Source: Campylobacteraceae bacterium
GTDB taxonomy: Bacteria; Campylobacterota; Campylobacteria; Campylobacterales; Sulfurospirillaceae
Length of the DNA stretch: 8,874 nt
Reading direction: 5' to 3'
NCBI GenBank assembly: GCA_027013265.1
Contig: JALUXQ010000174.1
Coordinates: 1-8,874 of the forward strand
Shown here one piece after another: positions 1-7,423 of the stretch (position 1 is its first letter; each line of letters begins with the position of its first letter). The notes beneath the pieces were generated by a model. That model made no database searches. It was not told the origin of the DNA and saw only the letters and a list, made by a program, of their open reading frames with translations. The position numbers and the translations under genes are program-made.

Positions 1-2
1 TT

Positions 3-161
3 AAAAAGTCACTTAAGCAGGTTGGTGGAGTAAGTAAGGCAAAAGTGAGATTAAACACTAAAAAAGCAACAGTCTATTTTGATGATAAAGTAGATAAAAA
101 ACAACTTTTAAATGCGATAAAAAGAGCTGGATATAAAGGAAAAATAGAATCAATAAAGTAA
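3..161 (+). CDS. C-terminal part of a heavy-metal-associated (HMA) domain protein
   Basis: This is an open frame entering from the left edge and ending in TAA at 159-161; 52 residues are visible. The segment includes VGGVSKAKVRLNTKKATVYF and ends QLLNAIKRAGYKGKIESIK. This matches the second half of the ferredoxin-like HMA fold: the 'GV..V.V.....A.V.F' strand pair followed by the last helix and 'AGY'. The metal-binding MxCxxC loop of this family lies just before this part, so it falls outside the window and cannot be checked. The gene ends right after the HMA domain. It is therefore either a small free-standing metallochaperone (CopZ- or MerP-like, copper or mercury) or a larger protein with a C-terminal HMA domain. 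The fold assignment is fairly safe; the metal is unknown. Confidence 0.75.
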   Translation, partial: KKSLKQVGGVSKAKVRLNTKKATVYFDDKVDKKQLLNAIKRAGYKGKIESIK

Positions 162-179
162 GTCTTCAATATCTTTTGA

Positions 180-185
180 TATAAT
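180..185 (+). promoter_or_regulatory. Probable -10 box for the tRNA-Sec transcript
   Basis: A perfect TATAAT stands 18 bases after the stop of the HMA gene and about 10 bases before the first base of the tRNA, the right distance for a start at or just before the mature 5' end. No TTGACA-like -35 is visible at 17-bp spacing, which is common in Campylobacterota promoters. The downstream sensor gene at 320 has no clear promoter of its own in the 26 bases after the tRNA, so this promoter may serve both. Confidence 0.55.
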
Positions 186-194
186 GACATATTA

Positions 195-293
195 TGGAGG
201 GCATATGACCCTGGTGGGCATCACGGGCTTCAAACCCGATGGGAGTTTAGTTGACTAGGCTCCAGTAGGTTCGATTCCTACGCCTTCTCGCCA
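195..293 (+). tRNA. selC: tRNA-Sec (selenocysteine, anticodon UCA)
   Basis: This is the tRNA that reads in-frame UGA as selenocysteine, after serylation by SerRS, conversion by SelA and delivery by SelB. The anticodon arm is CGGG (224-227), loop CTTCAAA, CCCG (235-238), giving anticodon TCA at 230-232. The D arm has six pairs closed by a 4-base loop (205-221), with A208 bulged. The variable arm is very long: 9 pairs including two G-U (242-250 with 255-263) around loop TTGA. The T arm is GTAGG / CCTAC around TTCGATT (265-281). CCA is encoded at 291-293 after discriminator G290. The long variable arm, extended D stem, UCA anticodon and about 99-base length are diagnostic. The acceptor is odd: GGAGGGC (196-202) pairs with 282-288, but the eighth, outermost pair would be T195 against C289, a mismatch. 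The 5' end could therefore be 195 or 196. Its presence implies that the organism makes selenoproteins, typically formate dehydrogenase. No selA, selB or selenoprotein gene is in view. Confidence 0.93.
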
Positions 294-319
294 TACTGGT
301 TGATTTTAAAAGGAGACTT

Positions 320-3300
320 ATGAGGATACAGAATTTATCTTCTAGCTTTATGAATACAATTTGGCAAACTGTTGGCTTGATTATTGTTGCTACTATATTG
401 TTTTCTTTTTATACTTTGAGTGAAAAAAAATTTGATAAGATCAGCAAACAAGAACACAAGTCATCCGAAATTATTAACGAACTTCGTCAGTCATCTGATG
501 ACTTAACCAGGATGGTTCGCACTTATATTATTACAAAAAACAAGATATACAAACAGCATTATCAAGAGATACTGGATATACGAAATGGATTAAAACCTGA
601 GCCTTTAGACTATTATGAAGTTTATTGGGATTTAGTTGACTTAAAAGATAAAAGACCACGAGCCTTTAGTAAAAAAAAGATACCATTATATAAAAAATTT
701 GAAGAATTAAGTCTAAGCAGACAGGAGCGTTTGAAATTTTTTGAAGCTAAAAAGAATTCGGATGAACTCACCAAACTTGAATATGCCGCAATGAAATTAA
801 TAGAAACAAATTCCAATAAAGATGCAAATTTTCGCAAAGCTTTAAATTTGTTATATGGAGAACAATACCATAAGGCAAAAGCAAAGATAATGAAGCCTAT
901 AAGTGAGTTCGATACTATGCTTGAAAAGCGTTTAAATAATCAAATTCAAGAAATCAGGACACTAAGTTGGATCCTGTTGTTTATGATTATTTTCGTTGCT
1001 ACTATTTTGCTATTTATGTTAAAGAAGATATATGACAATTTGATTTCTATACTTGGTGGAGATATAGACACAGTACATAAAAATATAAAATCTATTGGTA
1101 ATGGAGATTTTTCTAATTTGATTCAAGTTGATCAAAAAAACAAAAATAGTGTTTTAGGCTGGCTCAAAGAGACTCAAACAAATCTTGTGGAGTTAAGCAG
1201 TAAAAATGCAAGGTTAAGAAATTTATACATAACACTAAGCCAATGCAATCAAGCCATAGTCCACTCTCAAAGTAGGGAGGAGTTATTTGATATTATTTGT
1301 CATGATGCTGTCAAGTTTGCTGGTATGAAGATGGCAATAATTTGTTTGGTTGATGAGTCTGCCAATCTTATAAAACCAGTAGTGCATGCTGGAGAAGGTA
1401 TCGGATATGCAAACTCTCTTAGTATATCAACAGATCCCAAGCATCCATCTTCTGCTGGTCCTATAGGACAAGCTTTTTTAAATAACAAGCCATATTGGAT
1501 TCAAGATTTTATGAGAAATCCCATGATGAAAAGATGGCACGAGAGAGGCAGAGAGTATGGCTGGGGTTCCATCGCAAGTTTGCCTTTGGTTCAGGAGAAC
1601 AAAGTTATTGGGGTGTTTGTGCTTTATTCATATGAGATAAATGCTTTTGATGATAACGCAAAAGAGCTTTTAGAAGAGATGGCAACAGACATAAATTATG
1701 CTCTTGATGGATTTAAGAAAGAAGAAAAAAGAAAACAAGCTGAAGATGAACTTTTTGAATCTCGCAATATTCTTATGAGTGTTATAAACACAGCTCCTGT
1801 AAGGATTTTTTGGAAAGATAGAGATCTGAGATATTTAGGGTGTAATTTAGCTTTTGCAAAAGATGCAGGTGAAGATAGCATTGAGAAACTAATAGGAAAG
1901 AAAGATACAGAGTTAAATTGGCAAAATAGTGCTAAACTTTATAGCATTACTGATAAAAAGGTTATAGAAGAGGGTGTTTCCCAACTTTTTTATGAAGAGA
2001 AAGAAAATAGATATGACGGGAAAGAGATATGGCTAAGTAAATCAAAAGTACCTCTGCAGGGAAAAGACGGTGAGATAATAGGAGTTCTTGGTGTTTATGA
2101 AGATATTACTAAAAGAAAAGAATCAGAAGCAAGAAATAAGTATTTGGCAAATTATGATTTATTAACAAACTTGCCAAATCGAGTATACCTTGACAATCAA
2201 TTTCAATACATCTTGAATGTTGCAAAAAGAGAAAAAGAGAATATAGCTATTATGCTGCTTGATATTGACCACTTTAAAGATGTAAATGATACTCTCGGTC
2301 ATGGCGTTGGAGATATGTTGCTAAAAGAGTTTGCTAAAAGGCTACAAAATATTTTTCGTAAAATTGATATAGTATCTCGTTTGGGAGGAGATGAGTTTGT
2401 AGTGATACTTCCAAGTGTGGATATGAATGGAGCAGGACTTGTGGCTCAAAAAATCATAGAGCATATGAATAAACCATTTATTATAAATGAACAAGAGTTA
2501 AGCATTACAACCTCCATAGGGATTGCTATTTATCCTGAGGATGGCTCAGATTTTAGCTCACTATATCAAAATATAGATATTGCAATGTATCGAGCCAAGG
2601 GTGAAGGCAGAAACTGTTTTAGTTTTTTTACAAAAGAGATGCAAGAGAATTCTGCTAGAAACCTTAAGCTTAATAATGCGCTATTTAGGGCTTTAGAGAA
2701 GGACGAGTTTGAACTGTACTATCAGCCACAAATTAGTAGTAAAGGCGTAGTTATAGGAGCTGAGGCACTTTTGCGTTGGAATAATAGCGAATTAGGTATG
2801 GTTTCACCAGCAGAATTTATACCGGTTGCAGAAAATAATGGTTTGATAATCCCGATAGGAGAGTGGGTTATAAAAAATGCGGTAAAGCAAGCCAAGATTT
2901 GGATGGATATGGGTATGAAGCCTATCATCATAGCTGTTAATATCTCAGCAGTACAGTTTCGTCAGCTTAGTTTACCACAAAATATATCCAACATACTGGC
3001 GTTTGAGGGATTGCCACCTGAGTATTTGGAGATAGAATTAACCGAAGGTGTTGCTATGAAGAATCCAAAAAGAGTAGTGGAGACCATGGGAGACTTGCAT
3101 GATAGAGGTGTAAGAATGTCTATAGATGATTTTGGCACAGGATACTCATCTTTAAGTTATCTAAAAAAGTTTAAAATTTATAAATTAAAGATAGATCAAT
3201 CATTTGTGCGAGATATAAATACAGACGAAGAGGATAAAAAAATTGTGAGCACTATCATAAATATGTCAAAAAATTTAGGCTTAAAAACGATAGCCGAGGG

Positions 3301-3427
3301 AGTTGAAACGATAGGTCAGCTTGAATATTTAAAAGAACAAGGATGTGATGAGATTCAAGGGTACCACTACTCTAAGCCATTATCTGCAAAGGATTTTGAA
3401 GCCTTTGTAAAAGACTTCAAAATCTAA
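320..3427 (+). CDS. Membrane-bound GAF-PAS-GGDEF-EAL cyclic-di-GMP synthase/phosphodiesterase
   Basis: This 1035-residue inner-membrane signalling protein makes and/or degrades cyclic-di-GMP. ATG at 320 is preceded by AGGAG (311-315) at good spacing. Layout: TM1 about 13-32; a mostly helical periplasmic sensor 33-214 with a recognisable segment around 64-95 (RMVRTYIITKNKIY, then EILDIRNG) seen in other bacterial receptors; TM2 about 215-234; a HAMP-like linker 235-295; GAF about 300-462; PAS about 478-598; GGDEF about 605-770; EAL about 783-1031. The cyclase domain has RLGGDEF (GGDEF 689-693), metal and substrate residues LDID (647-650) and N656, and the inhibitory I-site RKID (680-683) exactly five residues before GGDEF. 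The EAL domain keeps E815-A-L, N874, E906/E909 in ELTEG, D936-D937-F-G, K957, E993 and Q1013-G. Both activities are therefore predicted. The usual serine of ELTES is glycine here. It lies 26 bases behind tRNA-Sec. The PAS domain shows no obvious cofactor signature, so the signal sensed is unknown. Confidence 0.95.
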   Translation: MRIQNLSSSFMNTIWQTVGLIIVATILFSFYTLSEKKFDKISKQEHKSSEIINELRQSSDDLTRMVRTYIITKNKIYKQHYQEILDIRNGLKPEPLDYYEVYWDLVDLKDKRPRAFSKKKIPLYKKFEELSLSRQERLKFFEAKKNSDELTKLEYAAMKLIETNSNKDANFRKALNLLYGEQYHKAKAKIMKPISEFDTMLEKRLNNQIQEIRTLSWILLFMIIFVATILLFMLKKIYDNLISILGGDIDTVHKNIKSIGNGDFSNLIQVDQKNKNSVLGWLKETQTNLVELSSKNARLRNLYITLSQCNQAIVHSQSREELFDIICHDAVKFAGMKMAIICLVDESANLIKPVVHAGEGIGYANSLSISTDPKHPSSAGPIGQAFLNNKPYWIQDFMRNPMMKRWHERGREYGWGSIASLPLVQENKVIGVFVLYSYEINAFDDNAKELLEEMATDINYALDGFKKEEKRKQAEDELFESRNILMSVINTAPVRIFWKDRDLRYLGCNLAFAKDAGEDSIEKLIGKKDTELNWQNSAKLYSITDKKVIEEGVSQLFYEEKENRYDGKEIWLSKSKVPLQGKDGEIIGVLGVYEDITKRKESEARNKYLANYDLLTNLPNRVYLDNQFQYILNVAKREKENIAIMLLDIDHFKDVNDTLGHGVGDMLLKEFAKRLQNIFRKIDIVSRLGGDEFVVILPSVDMNGAGLVAQKIIEHMNKPFIINEQELSITTSIGIAIYPEDGSDFSSLYQNIDIAMYRAKGEGRNCFSFFTKEMQENSARNLKLNNALFRALEKDEFELYYQPQISSKGVVIGAEALLRWNNSELGMVSPAEFIPVAENNGLIIPIGEWVIKNAVKQAKIWMDMGMKPIIIAVNISAVQFRQLSLPQNISNILAFEGLPPEYLEIELTEGVAMKNPKRVVETMGDLHDRGVRMSIDDFGTGYSSLSYLKKFKIYKLKIDQSFVRDINTDEEDKKIVSTIINMSKNLGLKTIAEGVETIGQLEYLKEQGCDEIQGYHYSKPLSAKDFEAFVKDFKI
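3424..3427. other. Convergent gene overlap: stop codons share four bases
   Basis: The bases CTAA carry the TAA stop of the cyclic-di-GMP gene (3425-3427, + strand) and, on the other strand, the TAG stop of the M14 carboxypeptidase gene (3424-3426). I see no GC-rich hairpin with a T-run on either strand close to this point. Each transcript probably runs into the other gene's antisense strand. Confidence 0.9.
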
Positions 3428-5994
3428 AATACTACATGTAACACTTTAGGCTGTGAAAAGTTTGGTACATCATCATATGTGAAAACACTATAGTATTTAT
3501 CGCGGTCTAGTGAGCCAAATCTATCGTATGTATAGTTATCTTTACCGCCATATATCTTCACTCCGTCCAGGAAATTTTTTGGTGGATGAAAAGAGTTTCT
3601 CACTACATATGCACCCACAAAGTCTCTGTCTTTTGGATTGTTCCAAGTTAGTTTTATGACACCATTTTCTACTATATAGCTTAGGTTTTCAACCTGATTT
3701 AGTGGAGTTTTTCTCTTCTCTATATACTCAATGACCAGTTTTGGTTTTTTTTGCCATCTGACGATTCGACCTTTTAGAAAGGATCTTGATGTTGTGGCAT
3801 TTATGATGATTTCGAGTTTTTCACTTTTTTCGTGAAACTGTTCTAATAACAATTCCGAGAGAGTATCAAACATGAAGTAGTGCTTTTTTTTCTTTGCCAA
3901 ATCATTATCTTGTACCTCATAGCCTATATATTCCGCTCTTTCTCTGCTTTTAACATCTTCGTAGCTAGAGATTTGCTCACCACTACCTAGGAGTTCAAGA
4001 TAGAAGCTGATTCCTTTCGAGATTTTGTATGTTGTTATATTTTCTAGCTCTATATATGCATTTGTGATGACGGTGGTATTTGGGTCAGGAAGCACTGAGA
4101 GATCATATCTTAGGTGCCCGTATATCTTTTCACCTTTGTTATCAAAGCCGCTCTCTAGGTAGTTCTTCTTGAGGTTTTTGCTGATCTCTTCAGACAAACA
4201 AGGTAAAATTTCAACTTTCGTAACAGGGATAGTGTATTTTATCTCTAGCATTGGTCTATAGTGCAAACCCCCGCCAAAATTTCCATAACCTATATCAAAT
4301 TGCATCATTTGTGAATCTTCACCATAAGGTAACTCTTTTGGTCCATCTAGTCTAAAAATTACTCTGTTTTTGATGAGTTGGTTTTGTAAAAGGGAACATT
4401 GATAGGAAGAAAAATCCCAATAATTCCAGATACCTTGAGTTAGATTTTGCGCTTTTATGGCATCACCTATGACTTGGATGCAAGGTGTATTTTCTATTTG
4501 AGTGAAGTCTGTTACATCATTTATCGCCTCACTGTCTATCAGGCACATATTCCACTCTCCAAATCTCTCTATCTTTGCTGCGACCCTGTTCATGGGATAT
4601 AGATGGAGTCTTGCCTCTTTTATGATTGCATTTTTTGGGACAGAGCTTAAATCGTAGCTGATGACTCCGTCACATATGCCTTTGGATTTGTTGACACCTA
4701 CAAATATCGAGTTGTTTCCAAAATGTGCTCGATTTACTTCGCTCATATTTTCCCCGACATAACCTGTACCATCTTTTGATGCAAAAAGCATTCGTGAAAA
4801 CTCTGCTCTTTTTAGGCTTGTCTTTAGCTTAACTACTGGAGCATAAGGGGACTTTAGTTCTGTTTTTTTGTTGACTGCGCGGATTGTGTAGTAGTAGGTT
4901 TTAGATGACTCTAGTTCGATGTTTTTAAAGCTGTGTCTCTTTGTGACTCCTACTATATTGTCTTGACCGCAAGGTGCTTTATCGGTTGTATTTCTGTATA
5001 TCTCAAAGTATATATCGTCTCTTAATTCATAATCCCACTCCAACTCTACAAAGTCAACACCAACTCTGTTTATAGTAAAGTTATCTACCCTTTTTGGAGC
5101 AAGAGATGAGTAGTTGATGGTCTCTTCAAAAGCCTTTAACAGAGCAGGAATATTTTCATTGACAGAGCTTGTCATCACCTTCATATAGTCTGGTATATTT
5201 TTTGTGCCAACCTCTACAACAGTTGCAAGTATGCCTTTTGAGTAGTAGTATTCTCGTCCACTTCCAGCTATCAGTTTTGCTGGTGGTTTTCCCCGATGTA
5301 TGCCATAGTTTCGCCCTGTGACTCTATTGATTTGCTCGCTCATATTTGCACATAGAACATTTAAATCTGTGCCATCTATCTCATTTTCGTGTCTAAATTT
5401 ATGGGCTGGAAAAAAGACATTTCCTTGTGAGTGATAATCAAGTGCTATAGTTATATTGCTGTGAGTATCAACAAACTCTTTTATAGCTTTTGTTTCTGGC
5501 TCACTGAAAGCTTCGCTTCCCCCATAGATATTTGAATCCATTTTACTAGAGTGTTTCCAGCCTATAGAAAAGTTTCTATTTAAATCAACCCCATAAGAGC
5601 CATCAGAATTTTTTCTTCTATTTTTTCTCCAAAATGAGAAGTGTTTTCGGGAGTATTCAAAGCCATCAGGATTTAGACAAGGCACCATATATAGAGTTGA
5701 GCGTCCAAGATACTCTTTGATCTTTGGATTTGTGTCAAAGTTATTTAGTATGTACTCTATAAATTTTAGTGAAAGTTCATGCCCTATCCATTCTCTTGCG
5801 TGTATGGTTCCTGTAAATAAAAGTGCCGGTTTGCTATCGGCCTCTTTTATATCCAAACAAAGAGTTGCAAGGATAATCTCTCTGTTTTCATGGGTCACTC
5901 CTATCGTCTGTATGTTTATGATATTTGGGAATTGATTTGAATATTTTTTTAAGAGTTCAATTCCTTCGTTATATGAGATGTATTGATTTTTCAT
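3424..5994 (-). CDS. M14 zinc carboxypeptidase with C-terminal FN3 and DNRLRE-like domains
   Basis: This 856-residue metallo-carboxypeptidase probably removes a C-terminal residue from a peptide or amide-linked substrate. The M14 domain spans about 1-295. Zinc ligands are H65 and E68 in HAREW and H188 in DYHSQG; substrate carboxylate residues are N139-R140 in DLNRNF and probably R123 in FWRKNR; the catalytic glutamate is E261 in VVEVGTKN. It is followed by an FN3 domain (about 300-393), two DNRLRE-like beta-sandwich domains (about 397-588, with SYDLSSVPKNAIIKEARLHL, and 590-758, with RYDLSVLPD), and a second FN3-like domain (about 763-856). The catalytic domain begins at residue 5 or so, and no signal peptide, propeptide or TM segment is visible; an in-frame TAG four codons upstream of the ATG excludes a longer start. 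That is odd, because FN3 and DNRLRE domains are mostly found in exported proteins. It is the last gene of the ATP-grasp operon, 12 bases behind its neighbour. Substrate specificity cannot be read. Confidence 0.93.
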   Translation of the reverse strand: MKNQYISYNEGIELLKKYSNQFPNIINIQTIGVTHENREIILATLCLDIKEADSKPALLFTGTIHAREWIGHELSLKFIEYILNNFDTNPKIKEYLGRSTLYMVPCLNPDGFEYSRKHFSFWRKNRRKNSDGSYGVDLNRNFSIGWKHSSKMDSNIYGGSEAFSEPETKAIKEFVDTHSNITIALDYHSQGNVFFPAHKFRHENEIDGTDLNVLCANMSEQINRVTGRNYGIHRGKPPAKLIAGSGREYYYSKGILATVVEVGTKNIPDYMKVMTSSVNENIPALLKAFEETINYSSLAPKRVDNFTINRVGVDFVELEWDYELRDDIYFEIYRNTTDKAPCGQDNIVGVTKRHSFKNIELESSKTYYYTIRAVNKKTELKSPYAPVVKLKTSLKRAEFSRMLFASKDGTGYVGENMSEVNRAHFGNNSIFVGVNKSKGICDGVISYDLSSVPKNAIIKEARLHLYPMNRVAAKIERFGEWNMCLIDSEAINDVTDFTQIENTPCIQVIGDAIKAQNLTQGIWNYWDFSSYQCSLLQNQLIKNRVIFRLDGPKELPYGEDSQMMQFDIGYGNFGGGLHYRPMLEIKYTIPVTKVEILPCLSEEISKNLKKNYLESGFDNKGEKIYGHLRYDLSVLPDPNTTVITNAYIELENITTYKISKGISFYLELLGSGEQISSYEDVKSRERAEYIGYEVQDNDLAKKKKHYFMFDTLSELLLEQFHEKSEKLEIIINATTSRSFLKGRIVRWQKKPKLVIEYIEKRKTPLNQVENLSYIVENGVIKLTWNNPKDRDFVGAYVVRNSFHPPKNFLDGVKIYGGKDNYTYDRFGSLDRDKYYSVFTYDDVPNFSQPKVLHVVF

Positions 5995-6027
5995 GGTTTG
6001 AGTCTATTATCTAACTCTATCCTCCTT
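5995..6027 (-). promoter_or_regulatory. Distant ribosome binding site with intervening hairpin, for the M14 gene
   Basis: The only Shine-Dalgarno-like sequence, AAGGAGG (6027-6021 on the minus strand), lies inside the last codons of the upstream ATP-grasp gene, 26 bases from the M14 ATG. Between them, GAGTTA (6017-6012) can pair with TA(G)ACTC (6006-6000, bulged G6004), with the upstream gene's TAA stop in the loop. If folded, this would shorten the effective spacing to about 8 bases (ATA plus AAACC). The stem is short and AT-rich, so simple re-initiation after the stop is an equally good reading. Either way, translation of the two genes looks coupled. Confidence 0.45.
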
Positions 6028-7419
6028 GAACTGCACCCAAGAAGTTACAATTTTTAAGATAGTTTTATCTTTTATCCCTTTTATAGAGCAAAACGCATTT
6101 GGTTCAAATTCTAACTTTTCGACTATCTCATCTTCACTAAATTTTTCAAAGATTTTCTCTATTTTTTTCTCTCCCAACCCGCTTATACTACCAAACAGCT
6201 CTTCCAAATCCTCTTTTGTTACTATAATCTCTTCGCTTGCTTCATCTCTGCTGACTGGTGCATCTATATTTTGTACATTTTGAACTGTTGTTGATTTTAT
6301 GTTTTTAAGAGGAAACCTGTCTTGAAAATTCCACTTTTCACTTGGCCACTCTTCATAATTTTTTGGGGTTATATCGAGCATAGGATACTGCTTGTCAAGC
6401 TCATGTATATAATGCTCCTCATCTCCATAGGCTCTTTTCTTATCGTCAAAATATGCTCCATCATAACTTGGTGTATATTTACCAAAGGCTATATGCCTCA
6501 TAGTTCTTAGAAGTGAACTGTCTATCTTGCCTAACTCTTCCCAGTTAAACATAGGTGTATGGGGCTTTTTCATTTTACCGCCACTAAGACTCCACATCAA
6601 ATACTGACCTATCCAATCTCTTATATATGGAAATGCAGCAAAAGCGGTAGCGCACTCTAAAATCCTCACTTTTCCATCTTTGCCATAAGCTACATCACAA
6701 GCCCAATACTCTGCATTTGCGGCTTTGCTGACTTTGACTGCCAAATCAAGCACATTTTTTGGAACATCTTGATAATCAATGCTTCCGCCTTGGCTTGTAT
6801 TTGTCAGCCAATCACCCTCAGGTGGTCTTCTCCAAAATGCACAAACAGGTTTATGACCGATGAGCATGACTCTGATGTCTGCCTCCATCGGTATAAAATC
6901 TTGAACATAAATCGGATGGTATTTTTTTTCATCAAATAGTTTGACTGCCTCATTTGCACTATCAACTTTATGTACAAAATATCCACCATAATTTGAAGGT
7001 CCATAGCTTCTTTTTACTATCTTTGGATACCTTGCTTGCTCTAAAAATTCATATCCTTTGACTCTGTCATAGTAGATGTGGGTTGCCGGTATCGGAAGAT
7101 TGTATTTCCATGCAAATCTTGTGACATTCTCTTTTGATTTGTTCGAAAATTGAGTATCCAAAGATGGTATAAACCTCACATGAGGCAACTCTCTTGCAAT
7201 TTCTCTAAATGTCTCATAAGCAGTTGCAGGAATATTTCCAATCAAGACATCTATCTTCTTTCTTTTTACTTCAGCTATAAATCTTTTTTTATCATTTTTC
7301 CAATGATAAGTAACACTCTCTATCTTATCTGGCCACCCCTTAAAGTTGGAGTGATCAAAAAATCTCAATACATAATCCAAATACAAAAATCCTAATTTAG
7401 GAAGTTTTTTCTTGCTCAT
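6007..7419 (-). CDS. RimK-like ATP-grasp protein with C-terminal helix-hairpin-helix region
   Basis: This 470-residue member of the ATP-grasp carboxylate-amine ligase superfamily would normally join an amine to an acyl-phosphate made with ATP. Preceding substrate domain 1-100. ATP-grasp core about 100-270: nucleotide lysine K136 in KIVKRSYG with the glycine-rich loop to GG (145-146), hinge YVQDFIP (171-177), DIRVMLIG (181-188), R197-R198, the RimK-type N207...GG (211-212), D242 and E255. The usual metal triad ends E-x-N; here it reads ECA (255-257), so the asparagine is replaced by alanine. A family-specific stretch 280-380 follows, then about 398-465 looks like a tandem helix-hairpin-helix: SGLGEKKIEKIFEKFS and SIKGIKDKTILKIV, the pattern of (HhH)2 DNA- or protein-binding modules. 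ATG has AAAGGA 7 bases upstream. It lies 4 bases after the other ligase gene, and its 3' end carries the M14 gene's only Shine-Dalgarno. Substrate unknown; activity uncertain because of the changed triad. Confidence 0.88.
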   Translation of the reverse strand: MSKKKLPKLGFLYLDYVLRFFDHSNFKGWPDKIESVTYHWKNDKKRFIAEVKRKKIDVLIGNIPATAYETFREIARELPHVRFIPSLDTQFSNKSKENVTRFAWKYNLPIPATHIYYDRVKGYEFLEQARYPKIVKRSYGPSNYGGYFVHKVDSANEAVKLFDEKKYHPIYVQDFIPMEADIRVMLIGHKPVCAFWRRPPEGDWLTNTSQGGSIDYQDVPKNVLDLAVKVSKAANAEYWACDVAYGKDGKVRILECATAFAAFPYIRDWIGQYLMWSLSGGKMKKPHTPMFNWEELGKIDSSLLRTMRHIAFGKYTPSYDGAYFDDKKRAYGDEEHYIHELDKQYPMLDITPKNYEEWPSEKWNFQDRFPLKNIKSTTVQNVQNIDAPVSRDEASEEIIVTKEDLEELFGSISGLGEKKIEKIFEKFSEDEIVEKLEFEPNAFCSIKGIKDKTILKIVTSWVQFKEDRVR

Positions 7420-7423
7420 CAGT

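Noticed and set aside
169..182. ATATC-TTTT-GATAT hairpin between the HMA gene and the tRNA as a terminator
   Set aside because: Only five AT-rich pairs with no T-run after the stem, and it overlaps the TATAAT box. It is too weak to be called a terminator.
195..320. tRNA-Sec gene as an integration site for a mobile element
   Set aside because: selC is a known integration hotspot in enterobacteria, but here there is no integrase, and I saw no second copy of the tRNA 3' end in the window. The neighbour is an ordinary signalling gene.
622..837. Minus-strand open frames inside the cyclic-di-GMP gene (also 1300-1488, 1696-1881, 2722-2931)
   Set aside because: The + strand frame has clear domains throughout, and the opposite-strand frames encode serine- and phenylalanine-rich strings with no homology that I can recognise.
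902..2770. Idea that one of the GGDEF or EAL domains is degenerate
   Set aside because: GGDEF, the I-site RxxD, EAL, DDFG and the downstream glutamates are all intact. The ELTES to ELTEG change spares the metal-binding glutamate.
7150..7395. Open frame on the + strand opposite the 470-aa ATP-grasp gene (and similar short frames at 5717-5935, 6026-6283, 6322-6510)
   Set aside because: These lie wholly inside well-supported minus-strand genes, have hydrophobic low-complexity translations, and show no recognisable domain. They are antisense shadows.
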